Source: Thozetella sp. PMI_491 (lineage: Eukaryota > Ascomycota > Sordariomycetes > Chaetosphaeriales > Chaetosphaeriaceae). Taken from it: 64,000 nucleotides of DNA. The notes below the pieces were generated by a model. It had not been told where the DNA came from. It made no database searches and worked only from the letters and a program-made list of their open reading frames with translations. Location of the stretch: assembly GCA_021432635.1 (NCBI GenBank), contig MU270038.1, positions 310,001 through 374,000 on the forward strand. The letters run 5' to 3'. The translations under genes were made by a program, and so were the position numbers. This document shows, one piece after another, positions 11,819 through 23,795 of the stretch. Numbering within the stretch: position 1 is the stretch's first letter; every line of letters begins with the position of its first letter.

Positions 11819-14800
11819 ATGGCAGCCGCTCCCCCCCAGAAAATCGCCATGCTTAGCGGCTTCTGGGTCCAGTTCAAGGCCCTCACGAAGAAGAACTTGC
11901 GTCTTCTTGTCCTCAGGCATTGGATTGCTACTCTCATTCTGGCCGCGATCCTCCCCGTGCTGCTTCTTGCCCTCACCCTGAACATCGGCAATTTTGCACC
12001 TTCGCGCGACATCTACGGCGTGGGCACACCCCGGTCCATCCGTTCGATCCAGGACAGCATCGGATCCCAGCGCCTAGTAATCGTCAGACCGTCCTATCTA
12101 GCGTCCGATGTCGACACAGTGATTCAGGTCCGTTCTCCTCCTTGGCGAGAACTCTTCCCGGAGGAGGGACTGAAGCTAATGTGGCATGCAGAGACTCTCT
12201 GATCCGCTAGGAGAGGACCAAGTAGTGCAACTAGACAGCCAGGGGCCTCTGAGGAGCCTATGCAAGCCCAATTTTCGGGGGTACTCAGGCTGCTACGCGA
12301 TTGTCCTTTTCAACGACTCTCCGCTGTCTACAGGTGTGAATAACACATGGAACTACACCATCCAGGTCGATCCCGTTCGGTCGGGGTACCAGTACAACGT
12401 GCATAGGGGCGACAATGACATCCAGATCTACCACCTTCCTGTCCAGTTGGCAGTCGACAATGCCATTACCGACGCGACCGATGTCCCATCCGAGCTCATG
12501 TTCTCGAGTCAGAACCAATCGCAATACGACTACCAGATAAGGATTGGCTTCCTGGCCAATATTATTCAGAACTTAGCCATTGTCTTCTTTATCAGCATGC
12601 TGCCGTTTGTTTACCATGTTGTCAACGTCATCACCTCGGAACGGGAGTCTGGTGTCTCCGCCCTAATAGATGCCATGGGTGGCAGCCCTGCCTCGAGGCT
12701 GCTGAGCTACATCGCCTCGTTCTTCATTCTGTATCTTCCCAGCTGGATCATCTTTGGAACTTGTAGGTATACCCACAAACTAGGCAGGATGACGATGCCC
12801 TCTCTAGCCTTCTCCACTGGGCGAAGCTAACATGCATGTAGTGTATTGGTACTTGATATTCCCCGAGTCCAACGCTGCCATCTTCATCTTTTGGCAGCTC
12901 CTGAGCGGGATGGCCATTGTGACTGCCAGTGTCTTAGCAGCCACCTTCTTCAAGACATCCAAGATCTCAAGCGTCTTCGTCTGTGTTTGTGTCTGCTGCC
13001 TGGCTGGTGGAGCGGCCATCTTGGTAAACCGGAGAGTTGACACGGCCCGGGTGATTGCCTTGTCTCTGCTCTTCCCAGGAATGAATTATATCTTCGCCAT
13101 TACCCAAATGGCGCGGTTCCCGCTTGTGGAGCTCCCGGTGGACATCAACACTGTCGATATCCCAACTCTGCCGTTCATAGGTGCGAAGCAGACATACTAC
13201 GTGGCAGTTTGGGTCTTCTTGGTCCTGCTGGTGGTCCAGATCCTCGTTTACCCCGTTCTCGCCATTCTGTGCGAGCGGGCGTTCCACGGGGTCAACACCA
13301 CCAGTAGGACATTGAGTGTATCGGGAGACTCAGCAGAATCGAATGTTGCAGTTCGAGTCACTGGCTTGAGCAAAGTTTACACAGTCTGGTGGAAGCAGAT
13401 GTTCGGTATCAAGGATGCTGACAGTACCAAGGCCCTGGACAACCTGGACCTTATCGCCCATAAGCGTCAAATCTTGTGTCTCCTAGGTGCCAACGGAGCG
13501 GGCAAGTCTACCACGTTGGATATACTCGCGGGTGCACACCGGCAGACCTCAGGAGAAGTGACCATCTATGCACCCCCTGAGAAGCTAGGTAGGCTTATTC
13601 AACCCTCCTGTTTCTTCCCTTTATATTGGTGGTGTCAGCATCTGCTAACAAGTTGGAAGGCATCTGCCCGCAACGCAACGTCCTGTTTAGCAGGCTCACT
13701 GTCTACGAGCACGTCCAGTTTTGGAGCCAGATTAAGGGCGGCCACGAGGACAAAGCCGCCCTGGAAGAGCTCATTGAAGCCTGCGACCTGACACTAAAGA
13801 AAAGTAGCCAAGCTGCGAAGCTTAGTGGGGGGCAGAAGAGGAAGCTCCAGCTAGCTTGCATGTTTGTCGGAGGCAGCACTGTTTGCCTAATGGACGAAGT
13901 CACCTCCGGCTTGGTATGGTCTCTCCCGTGGCGAGAATCCTCGCAAGAGACTGGCTGACAAGGTGCTTTAGGATCCACTCTCGCGGCGCGCCATCTGGAA
14001 CATCATCCTAGCCGAGAGGGCAAAACGGTCCATGGTCTTCACCACACATTTTCTTGACGAGGCCGATGTCCTCGCCGACCACATCGTGATCCTATCCCAG
14101 GGGCATCCCAAATGCGTTGGCACCGGTGCTGAGCTCAAGAACCGGTACGGGGGCGGCTACAGGGTATATATCCCCCAGGAAATAGACGTCGAGGGCGTCG
14201 ACGCTCCAAAGAAAGTCCACCAAGACCACGTTGTTTACACGACGCCGGATTCCAAGTCGGCGGCCAAGCTGGTCGCACAACTCGAGGCTTCTGGGCATCC
14301 CGAAATTCAGATAACCGGCCCAACAATTGAAGATGTCTTCTTAAAGGTGGCTCAGGCCGATGTTGCGACCGTCGGTGACGGCACGCCCGGGCTCGGGGAA
14401 GCTAACAGGGAAGCCAATCCGGAGAAGCTCTCGGACGGACAGACCACAACCTTCTTTCAGCAGGTCCGCGCCTTGATGATAAAGCGGCTTCATATCCTTC
14501 CCCGATACTGGATCGCTGCATTCCTGGCTCTCGCCCTTCCGATCGCCTGCATGCCGCCGATCAATGTATTCATCGACCCCCACTTCACGCGCCCGACCTG
14601 CGACGGCCGAGAGGTCCAATACACTTCCTCGTATCCCTTGTCGCTTTACAGCGATTATGCATATAGTGACTCTAGCTTTCTGATGAAGAAGCCCCTCGGG
14701 CCCCCTTCTGCTAACCAGACGGCGTTCGAGGCGCTCAAGGAGGATCCCGTTGGTTACACCTACAAAATCGACACCTTCTGGAAGGACTGGGAGGTTATGA

Positions 14801-16900
14801 ATAACTACGATGCTTTCGTCCAGTACGTGGGCGACAATCGGCTAAAACTTGGGTATGGAGGCATCTACACCGGAGATAGCTCCCACGGAGCCTTGGTTGC
14901 CCACGGGGGTTATGGTGGTCCCAGCACAGCTATGACGATGCTCAACCTCTACACCGGTATGCGGAGCGGCGTCAAGATCCAGGTATCCCTGACATCTATC
15001 TTCACCAGCGGAAGTGTAAGTGATCGCTCTGTCCGCGAGGCTCAGGTTGACGGCCCGAGCGGGACTAACACATCGTGTAGATAAGCCTCAGCAGCTGGCA
15101 GTATCTGCTATACGCGAACTTCATCTTCGCCGTCTTCCCTGCATTCTTTGCTCTGTACCCGGCCTACGAGAGGTCCCAGCAGATACGGTCACTCCAGTAC
15201 TCCAACGGCGTTCGTCCCTTGCCGCTCTGGGCATCCTACTTCCTCTTCGATCTGTGTTTTGTTGTGGCCATCTCAATCGCCTATACAGTAACCATTTCCC
15301 TGCAGTTTCCCAGCTGGTGGAAGCCCGAGTATATGTTTCCAGTTTGCCTCTTCTACGGTATCTCCCTGATCCTATTCAGCTATATCATCTCTACCCGTGC
15401 CAAATCCCAGCTATCCTCCTTCCTCTGGACGATTGCCATATCAGTTATGTCGTACTTTGCTCTAGCGCTTGCGTATGGGGTAAGTTCAGAGGCTTTCGGC
15501 GCCCAGAGAAAAGAATCTTAATTCGGCTAACTGCACTGGTATAGCTGCCCGTGGCCTTCTTCGACGTCAGCAATATCCAAAAGAATACTGACGCCATCTC
15601 TTTCTCTCTCGACCTGATCTTCCCTATCGGTAGCATGTTCCGCGCCATGTCGATCGGTCTCAACACATACCAACTTGCCTGCCACGGAGATTCCATGGTA
15701 ACAGACCCGGGCTCGTGGTGGGCCTACGGCTGCCCTATCGCCTATCTTATCCTTCAGATCATTGTTCTTGCCGTTATCCTTATCTGGATGGATGGTGACC
15801 TTTCTGCGGTGATAATGAAGCGCTCTCCACGGTCTTCTAGCCTGGCGCCCGGTGCCGGCAGTCCATCGTCGTGGGGTAGCGCCGTCGAGAAGGAAGCTGC
15901 ACGCGTTGAGCAGAGCGATGCCGACTTGCTGCGTCTCGTTCGTGTGTCCAAGTCCTACGGCAAGCATCTTGCGGTGGACAACGTCTCGCTAGGGCTTGGT
16001 GAGAGTGAAATAGTGGCACTCCTGGGCCCCAACGGTGCGGGCAAAACGACCATCGTCAACATGATCCGCGCCGATATGACGCCGTCATCGGGACATATCT
16101 ACCTTCGTGATGTCGACGTCGTCAAGAACCCACGCCTAGCGCAGAAGTCGATGGGCGTGTGCCCGCAGTTCGATGCCCTCGATCTGCTCACCACTCGTCA
16201 GCACCTGGAGTTCTATGGCCGCATCAAGGGGATTCCGGACTTCAAGAGAAACGCCGAGCTGGTCATGCGGAAGGTTGGGCTTCTAGCCTACGCGAGCAAG
16301 CAGGCCAGCGCCCTGTCAGGTGGGAATAAGCGCAAGCTGAGCCTTGGTATTGCACTTGTCGGCAATCCGGCGGTCTTAATTTTGGATGAACCCAGCTCAA
16401 GCATGGACGCCGTGGCGAAGCGCATGATGTGGCGGATCCTGGAAGAGGTTGCACCAGGGCGCTCGCTGCTGCTAACGACGCACTCTATGGAGGAGGCAGA
16501 TGCTCTCGCGACCCGAGCGGCCATCCTGAGCCAGCGGCTCCTAGCGATTGGCACCACGCAGAACCTACGCAAGGAGTACGCCAACTTGTACCACGTTCAG
16601 CTTGTCCTTCGGACAGCTCCGTTGTCCACCGACACGGAAATGGCGTCGGTGGAAAGCGCGGTGCGTGACGAGTTTGTCGATGTCACTTTTGAAGGACAGA
16701 GCCTGGGCGGCCAGATCAAGTTCATGGTCCCCTCCACGAGTGGCGACCACCAGGGCCGGGGCATCGGAGACCTTATCAACTGGCTCGAGGAGCATAGGGA
16801 GGAGCTTAGCTTGCAGGATTATTCAATCGGGGCTCCGACGCTGGAGCGGGTGTTCTTGAATGTTGTCAAGGATGGCCCAGCTGGCCACATTGAAGTATAG
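11819..16900 (+). CDS. Full-size ABCA-subfamily ABC transporter
   Basis: Predicted 1559 aa with layout TMD1-NBD1-TMD2-NBD2, typical of ABCA (lipid-type) transporters. Exons: 11819-12127, 12192-12762, 12842-13588, 13660-13913, 13972-15015, 15081-15479, 15545-16900; all phases agree. TM1 is near residues 38-57, followed by a luminal loop and a helix cluster. NBD1 has Walker A GANGAGKST at 509-517, Q-loop ICPQ, signature LSGGQ at 597-601, Walker B VCLMDE at 617-622 and H-loop TTHFLDEAD. NBD2 has Walker A GPNGAGKTT at 1269-1277, Q-loop CPQFDALD, signature LSGGN at 1365-1369, Walker B LILDEP around 1389 and switch His 1421. Both sites look ATPase-competent. Intron 1 uses an unusual GTCCGT donor, joined phase 0 to AGACTC; this is the least certain splice. 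Substrate is unknown; membrane lipids or sterols are an inference from the family. Convergent with the carboxypeptidase. Confidence 0.9.
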
Positions 16901-16916
16901 ATATAGATATCTATAT
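16901..16916. repeat. 16-bp perfect palindrome directly after the ABC transporter stop
   Basis: ATATAGATATCTATAT equals its own reverse complement and starts at the base after the TAG stop (16898-16900). A GATA-repeat stretch follows at about 17028-17040. It may be a 3' UTR element or simply AT-rich 3' sequence. Confidence 0.6.
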
Positions 16917-17132
16917 GAGACTGTTGGAGGCGTGTATGGTCACAGCAGCATTCAAGATGGTGGCGTTTTATCTGCGTTATTTCGGGGATACCTTCAGAAA
17001 AGCGGGCATGTAATTGTTAGATGGTCAGATAGATAGATATATCCCGGAGTTGAAGAAATCAGGCCATAGCCCTCTCAAGTATACAGTATGTTAATAAGCA
17101 GAGGTTGCCATGTAACCTTCTTTGCAACTCCT

Positions 17133-19201
17133 TCATTCTTCTCTCCTTGGCACTATTTTCGGCGCTTTAGACCTGCTTCCACTACCAAGAGACGACACCG
17201 CCGACTCGAGTGAGAGGTGTGGTGTCGGGCCCAGAGCATGCGTGGTCCCGGTGGCTGGAGGGTCCGGTTGCAATGGCGGAGTCGTCGTGCCGAAGACACT
17301 GTGTTGGCCCGAGCTAATATCAACTCCCGTAATCGCTCTCCTGAACAGCTCGAGAGCCGCGTCTGGCTTGTCCGAAGGGACAAGATGGCCAGCATCAGAA
17401 ACAACAACAAAGCTGAGGTTACCATACTCACGCACCGTTCCGTACAGGGCACCATTAAAGGTGAATGGCTGGTAAGAGGCGTTACGGAAAAGGCGGGCCT
17501 CGGTATAGCTTACGGCTAGGGAGACGGCTTCGCCGCCAAGCCTGAGGTATCATTCAGTGTCTCGGTCCCAAAGTGGTAGCAAGAGCACCCTACCAGTTGC
17601 CGATATAGTCGCTATCTCCATACATGAGCCTAGAACTCGGTCAGCGCCAGGACCCAACAGCTCTGGAGAGGGGATTCATACACCACCCGTGTGCCCTTGT
17701 CTAATAGGTGGCCCAAGTTATCTAACGATTCGCCAAAGACGTAGTCTCCAGATTGTTGGAAGGCAGAATACACTTGATTGCTGGACATCTGGTAGGTGAA
17801 ATTCTTCTCAACGCCAAGCGCCTCTTGTACTTGGGGAAGATTTAAGTATCTCGTGAAAAAGTCGGATACAAGGCGGTCGCCAGAAGGTCGCCGAATGTCA
17901 TACATGTTGCGGCCGCTATATTCGTAATACGGACCCTCTACATTATCTCGGCCTACGGCGATGGGTCAGCCTCCCAATGACAAGACTGAGTTCTCTAGTC
18001 TTACACATGTTTGTGGCTTCCACGCAAGCCGCAGTTGTCTCGATGCTGTACAAAGGATCAGATGATGAAAAACTCGTGAAAAGCGGCGAAGTGTCGTCGG
18101 CCGACAGACCTGTTTCTAGCATATTGGATAGCTTCTCTGCACCGGGAAATCTGCTCCAGACATCCATTCCGCATATAGCATGAAAAGTTCATATGGGTGT
18201 AGACATCGTCAGGAACCGATTTGATCCCATAAGTGTTGTTCATGGCAAAGTCTGGATACTATGTAGTGATTAGCAGGCATCCCATCTCATCGAGCCAGAG
18301 GAACTTACGGATGGGAACTGGGCAGCGGCGTCGATGATGCCATTCCCAATCCCTAGCGTTGCCAAGCGCAGAGGTATCCCGGGGAGAGAACCGATTTTTA
18401 TCTTCTCGTTTTGCATTTCAAAGTATTGTCCGAAAGCTGATAATCGTCAGGAGGATTCCTGTAGGGGATTGTCTGACATACTGGGCCCATAGTGGCCTCC
18501 ATAGCTTGAGGCTATTAGCCTGAGAACCAGCCACACGAGATTACCGGCGTTCTCACCTTTCAGTCCAGAGGTGAAGTTCTCGGCTCGTCAGATTCTTGCC
18601 CGAAGTTGGCAAGTTACCCATGAACCCCTGGAGGACATGCCATGTGGCGGCAGCGGCTTTCTCTGTGGTGTCGATGGTAGCATCGATTCCGAGAGACGAC
18701 GAATACGAGAAGCCCACACCAAGAGGCTGCGAAAGAAATAGAAGATGGGAGATTTGAGACCATGAGTATGGATTCAACTGAGTGGTTAGATCAGGGTTCA
18801 CCGAGCAGGGACCAACCTCTGCACCTAGTAAGCCTATGCCATTGTGTATCTCGTATAACAGCGCTACCTTGAAAGAGGCCGACCAGGGAGTCGCTTCCTG
18901 GCCCACCGTTGAGCCACACGGTAACTGGTGCCGTCTCCGGATTCTCTCGCGCCTCGAAGAACCAGAAAAAGGTATGTGAAGCTTCTCCCGTGTCGACGTA
19001 GCCTGAGTACGACCTCACCCCGGGCGTTGTCTCACAGATCCGGGGCTCTCGGAATCTGATGGAGACATTGTACGGATTTTCTAGGGCATGGAGGGAAGTG
19101 TGGCCCTCCAGGAACCTAACATCCGATACACTAGGTCGGCCCGAGGACCGTGCCAGCACGCCGGAAAAAGCGAGCAGGCTCCCCGCCGCGCAAGGCTTCA
19201 T
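17133..19201 (-). CDS. Secreted serine carboxypeptidase, peptidase family S10 (carboxypeptidase S1-like)
   Basis: Nine exons on the minus strand: 19201-18868, 18818-18557, 18504-18482, 18436-18309, 18258-18110, 18045-18005, 17952-17682, 17629-17594, 17541-17133; predicted 550 aa. It removes C-terminal residues from peptides; the location is probably extracellular or vacuolar. A signal peptide (about MKPCAAGSLLAFSGVLA) begins the chain; a Met 10 codons upstream (19231) is an alternative start. Motifs are WLNGGPGSDS (oxyanion region), WTESYGGHYGP with nucleophile Ser199, YGDSDYIGNW with Asp410, and SDAGHLVP with His467, so the triad is intact. Many N-glycosylation sites are present. The introns are 45-64 nt, one with a GTCTGT donor. 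The Ser199 codon is split by an intron. Apparent frame changes are all explained by splicing, so it is not a pseudogene. A Thr/Pro-rich tail of about 50 residues ends the protein. Confidence 0.9.
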
Positions 19202-20170
19202 AGTGGCAAACAAGGCTGAGGAACGAATCAATTCATCGGCATCGCTCTGGCGCAGAACGGACGATCTCAGAGATATTCAACACTACAGGATAGCTTGCGA
19301 GCGTGGAGCGTTGAAATGGGTTTATTCATAGGCGCTCTCTGCCCTACCATGGTGGCCGGCAGCTGTGCTGGCAGGCCCCTCCGGAGCTCCGCACCCGAGA
19401 ACCCAACCTAAGCCCCGGGCCCCATCTATCAGGAGCGGGTAAATAGACCGGCACCACGGTCCCTCATGCCCCCTCCTAGCAGGTACTCCCGCTCTGGCAT
19501 TCGATCGCCTTACGATACGGGAGGCTTTCCGGGGAGAGCCGTTGCAGGAAAGGAACAGTACGGAGCTTTCGGCAGGCCGCATTGGGTCTGGAGGTTTGAG
19601 GCTTGAGGCTTGAGGCTTGGGAGCTGCTTGACTCAGAATTGAAGAGAAAAAGAGATGGAAAGAAGAGTCTGAGCCTCGCTTAGGCCTGCCTCTTGGTAAA
19701 TCCAAGAGAAAAGAGTCATCATGGCCCAGCTTCTTTCCTCAAACAGGTAGGTCGCATGCAGAAGCTCTCCTATGCGGGCCCGGGAGTCAATTGGAGATCG
19801 AGCTTTGAAAATGAAGTGAGAATGAGTCATTCTGTGGCGGGACGTTTGGCTGGAGCTGTTAGCGCGGGCGAACCCACTGCTTTCTGCGACGGCTATGCAC
19901 CTAAACGAGTATTCCACCATCGAAAGGGCAAGCCAGCCTGCATCGAGATAAAATATATCAGAAAAATCCCAACCGCCCTTCTCGCCTGTTCTTTCCTCAC
20001 GTTTTCCTTGCAACGCGGTCACTAGAGGCACCTGGCTTGAACATCTTGCACCACCTGCGAAGACGCTGTATTTCAAAAAGCGCATAAGCCAAAACCTCCA
20101 GCCTCAGCACGCCACCCTGGCCGATAACAACCGGCCCGTATCTCATCCCATTTTGGCCCCTCCCGCCACC
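19202..20170. promoter_or_regulatory. Divergent promoter region, carboxypeptidase/FAP1
   Basis: 969 bp between divergent start codons. Short tandem TTGAGGC copies occur at about 19596-19617. No gene seen. Promoter function is inferred from orientation. Confidence 0.5.
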
Positions 20171-23100
20171 ATGGCAGAAGCCCAACCGGCTCCATCACCT
20201 CAATCCCAGTCCCAGTCCTCGTCTCGTGGGAGAGGATCTGCCCCCCAACGGAGAGGCAGATCAAGGAGAGGCGGCCAACGAAATGGTCAGTCCAGCGGGG
20301 AGAGCAACCTCGCTGGCCCCGGAAACTATGCCGGGGTTACGCCGGGTGACCCGGCAGCCTCAAGTGAGGCATCGAGTGCCCCAACCATGGCCACGACAGT
20401 CCAGAGCTCCGGCTCTCGAGGCCGGGGCAGGCGGGGAGGTGCTGGCCGTGGCAGAGGCGGCCAGACCTCCACAGTAGTGTCTCATCGAACCTTTGGTGGA
20501 CGCTTGACCTCGGCTCCGGAAGGGATGGTAAGCCCCGTCCCGGCGCCCTCATTAAGTGGCGATGCCCCGGAGTTTGTACCAGGCCAGCCAGTTGTTTCCC
20601 GATCGTAGGTGGTGTCCTCAGCCTTGATCTCTCGAGCCTTGAGAACTAATTGCCTATAGCACCCCAAAACCAGCAGCCGCTCAGGCGGCACCGCCAAGGC
20701 CAGTCCCCAAGGTGGCCCCGAAGTCATCAGCGGCAGACCTGCCTACCAGGATTCAAGAGGATATCGACAACGGCCATTACGAGTGTGTTATCTGCACTAG
20801 TGAGGTCGTGAGGTCCTCCCACGTCTGGTCCTGCACCATCTGCTGGACCGTGGTCCACCGACATTGCGTCCGGAAGTGGCATACGAACCAATCCAAGAAC
20901 GCAGACCAGAACGCACAGTCAGCCCAGGTCCCAACATGGCGCTGTCCTGGTTGCAACTCGTCCCTCACTGAGGACCCTGGCCCTTACCACTGTTGGTGTG
21001 GCAAGGAGATCAACCCTAAGCCAATCGCCGGCCTTCCGGCTCACTCTTGCGGGCAGACATGCTCCAAAACGCGACCAACCTGTCCACATCCTTGTACCCT
21101 TATGTGCCACGCCGGGCCCTGCCCTCCATGCACACTGATGGGTCCAACCCAGACCTGCTTCTGCGGGAAGAACTCTTCCACTAAGCGCTGCAGCGAGACC
21201 GAATACGGCAAAGGATGGAGCTGCCAGGAGATGTGCGGAGACCTCTTGCCCTGCGGAGAGCATGCCTGCGCTCGAGCATGCCACTCCGGTTTGTGCGGCG
21301 CCTGCGAGGTGCCGGTGATGGCGGCGTGCTATTGTGGAAAGGAACACAAACAGCTCCTGTGCGACCAGCGAGACGATATTGCCGACTCGTTCGACTACGG
21401 TCAACTGGCACCCCTAGAAGCCCCTGGTGGCGAGGACGAGCCGCGGGATCCCTGGTTTGAAGGCTCGTTTCAGTGCGATAAATCGTGTGGCAGGGCGTTT
21501 GACTGTGGAAAACACAGGTGTGAGAAAGAGTGTCATCCCCAGGACGAAGAGCCTGCCCACTGCCCGTTCTCGCCGGACGTCATCACCCACTGCCCATGCG
21601 GGAAGACGCCGCTCGAGTCGATCCTCCCACAGCCAAGGCAGTCCTGTGAAGATGCCATCCCTCACTGTAATCAACCATGCCACAAGAAGCTTTCCTGTGG
21701 GCACCTTTGCCAAGGCCCTTGTCACATTGGCCCCTGCTCGCCTTGCACCCAGTCTATCGATATCACCTGTCGCTGCGGTCGGACTCCGCTCAAGTCTGCT
21801 TGCCACCAGGGCACAGTCGTACAACCCATGTGCTTCCGCACCTGCAAGGCCCAGCTCAACTGCGGGCGGCACGAGTGCGGTGAAAGGTGCTGCCCCGGGG
21901 AGAAGAAGGCTGTGGAACGACGGAAGCAGAAGCGAAATGCGAATGAAAACTTCGAGGCTGAGCACATCTGCCTCCAAGTTTGTGGCCGGCAGCTCAAATG
22001 CGGAAAGCACACTTGTCCACAGCTGTGCCATAGGGGTTCTTGCCCGTCGTGCCTGGAGGCTGTGTTTGATGAGATCAGCTGCTCCTGCGGGCGAACAGTC
22101 CTGCAGCCTCCCCAGCCGTGTGGTACACGACCCCCGGAGTGCCGCTTCGACTGTACGAAGTCGCCGGGGTGCGGCCATGACCGGGTGCCGCACCAATGCC
22201 ACCCGGACGACACGCCCTGCACCAAATGCCCGTTCCTGATGGAGAAGTCTTGCATTTGCGGGAAGAAGAATGTGCGGAACCAGCCTTGCTGGTTCAACGA
22301 AGTGCGATGTGGCCTTCCCTGTGGAAAGAAACTCAAATGCGGGTAGGTTGTCCGTGTGTCCCTTTTTTCGTCCGCTGGGCTAACCATCCCTCCTAGGATC
22401 CACGAGTGCAAGAAGCTTTGCCACCGCCCTGGGGAGTGTGAAGATGCCGGTATTTCAGGGTCACATTGTCCCCAGCCATGTGGAAAGACACGCAAGTCTT
22501 GCGAGCACGCCTGCATCGACCAGTGCCATGCTCCCTATTGTAAGCCGCCGGCACCGCGCTCGTCTGTTGCTTTACTGACACCGAAGATGTTAGCTTGCAA
22601 GGAGGACATCCCGTGTCAATCCAAAGCTTTCGTGACCTGTCCATGCCAGAACCGAAAGCAGGAAGTCCGCTGCCTGGCCACTCGTTTCACCTCATTCCAA
22701 TCGAAGCATGAGCCGCTGAAGTGCGATGATGAGTGCTTACGGCTCCAGAGGAACCGCCGTCTGGCCGAGGCGCTACATATCGATCCCGAGACGCACACCG
22801 ACGACCACATCCCCTACTCGGACACTACTCTGAAGCTGTTCCGCGACGCCCATAGTCCCGCATGGGCACAGAACCAGGAGCGCGAGTTCAGAGTGTTTTC
22901 TGAGGACCCAGGGGAGAAGCGGCTTCGCTTCAAACCCATGCCCTCCCAGCAGCGTGCATTTATACACGCCCTAGCGGAGGATTTTGGCCTGGACTCTGAG
23001 AGTATGGATCCAGAACCTCACCGGCACGTATGCGTCTTCAAGACGCCTCGCTTCGTCTCGGCGCCACGAAAGACGCTTGCACAGTGCGTCCGTATTCTAC

Positions 23101-23795
23101 GGAACGTCCCTGCATCATCCTCGGCGTCGGTGTTGAAGCCTGCGATTGACCAGGCCCAAGCATTCAACGCGTTTCTGCTTAAAGACCCTCGCTTCGGGCT
23201 GACCGTCGATGAGCTTGACGGGGCGCTTAAGGCTGACTTGGCTGCCCGGCCCAGCCCTGCTACGCCGGCTTTGAAGTTTACTACGAGCTTCTTGCCTTCG
23301 GATGAGATCGTCATCAAAGCCATCCCTATGGTCACTGCTGCGAGCATTGCCACTTCGCTCGCGCCCACTCCCGCTGCCGTCGAAACCCACCTGTCTAACC
23401 TCAAGGCTGCCGTTGCGAAGACGATCGCGGGCCTCAAGCTGGCAGGGTCGGTGGCTCTTTGCCACGCCGACGCCTCTCTCAACATCATCAAGCGGGAGAG
23501 CGATGGGGCGGCCGGTGCAGGAGGATGGAGTTCTGTGGTGAGCCGCGGGGCATGGAAGCGCCCCGCGCCTGCCGCTCCGGCCACGCAACAGAAGGCGCCG
23601 AGCACTTTTGTTGCTCTCCGGAAGAGGAAGGAGGAGGCGAAGAGGATTCTATCCGAGCCCGTGGAAGAGGACTGGCTGGCGGCGGCCGAGAAGCTTGACG
23701 CCAGCGAGAAATCGGATGAAGATGGAGGGGAGAGCGGTGGACAGCAGGCGACAGCCCCGGAGCCCCAGATAGAGGGGGGTGCTTTGGAGGCTTGA
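20171..23795 (+). CDS. fap1: NF-X1-type zinc-finger protein with R3H domain (FAP1/NFX1 homologue)
   Basis: Exons 20171-20604, 20660-22342, 22397-22539, 22594-23795; predicted 1153 aa. The start ATG sits in a strong context (GCCACCATGG); upstream in-frame sequence has no ATG. The N-terminus (1-145) is disordered with RGRG-rich, RGG-like repeats. A RING/PHD-type Cys-His domain begins with YECVIC near residue 186. A long array of NF-X1 zinc fingers follows (motifs such as CGKHRCEKECH, CGHLCQGPCH, CGRHECGERC and CGKHTCPQLCH). An R3H domain lies around 855-920 (RFKPMPSQQRAFIHALAEDF). Yeast Fap1 binds FKBP12 and relatives act as E3 ligases or transcription regulators; the role here is inferred. Intron 3 (54 nt) is stop-free and in frame; removing it restores HAPYSCKEDIPCQ, the expected family reading. 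Confidence 0.92.

Noticed and set aside
12100-12200. Possible frameshift near the start of the ABC transporter
   Set aside because: A 64-nt intron (GTCCGT..ATGCAG) joins both frames in phase; a sequencing error is less likely, though the donor is unusual.
17133-19201. Frame changes within the carboxypeptidase suggested a broken gene
   Set aside because: Eight introns with consistent phases restore one frame with the full catalytic triad.
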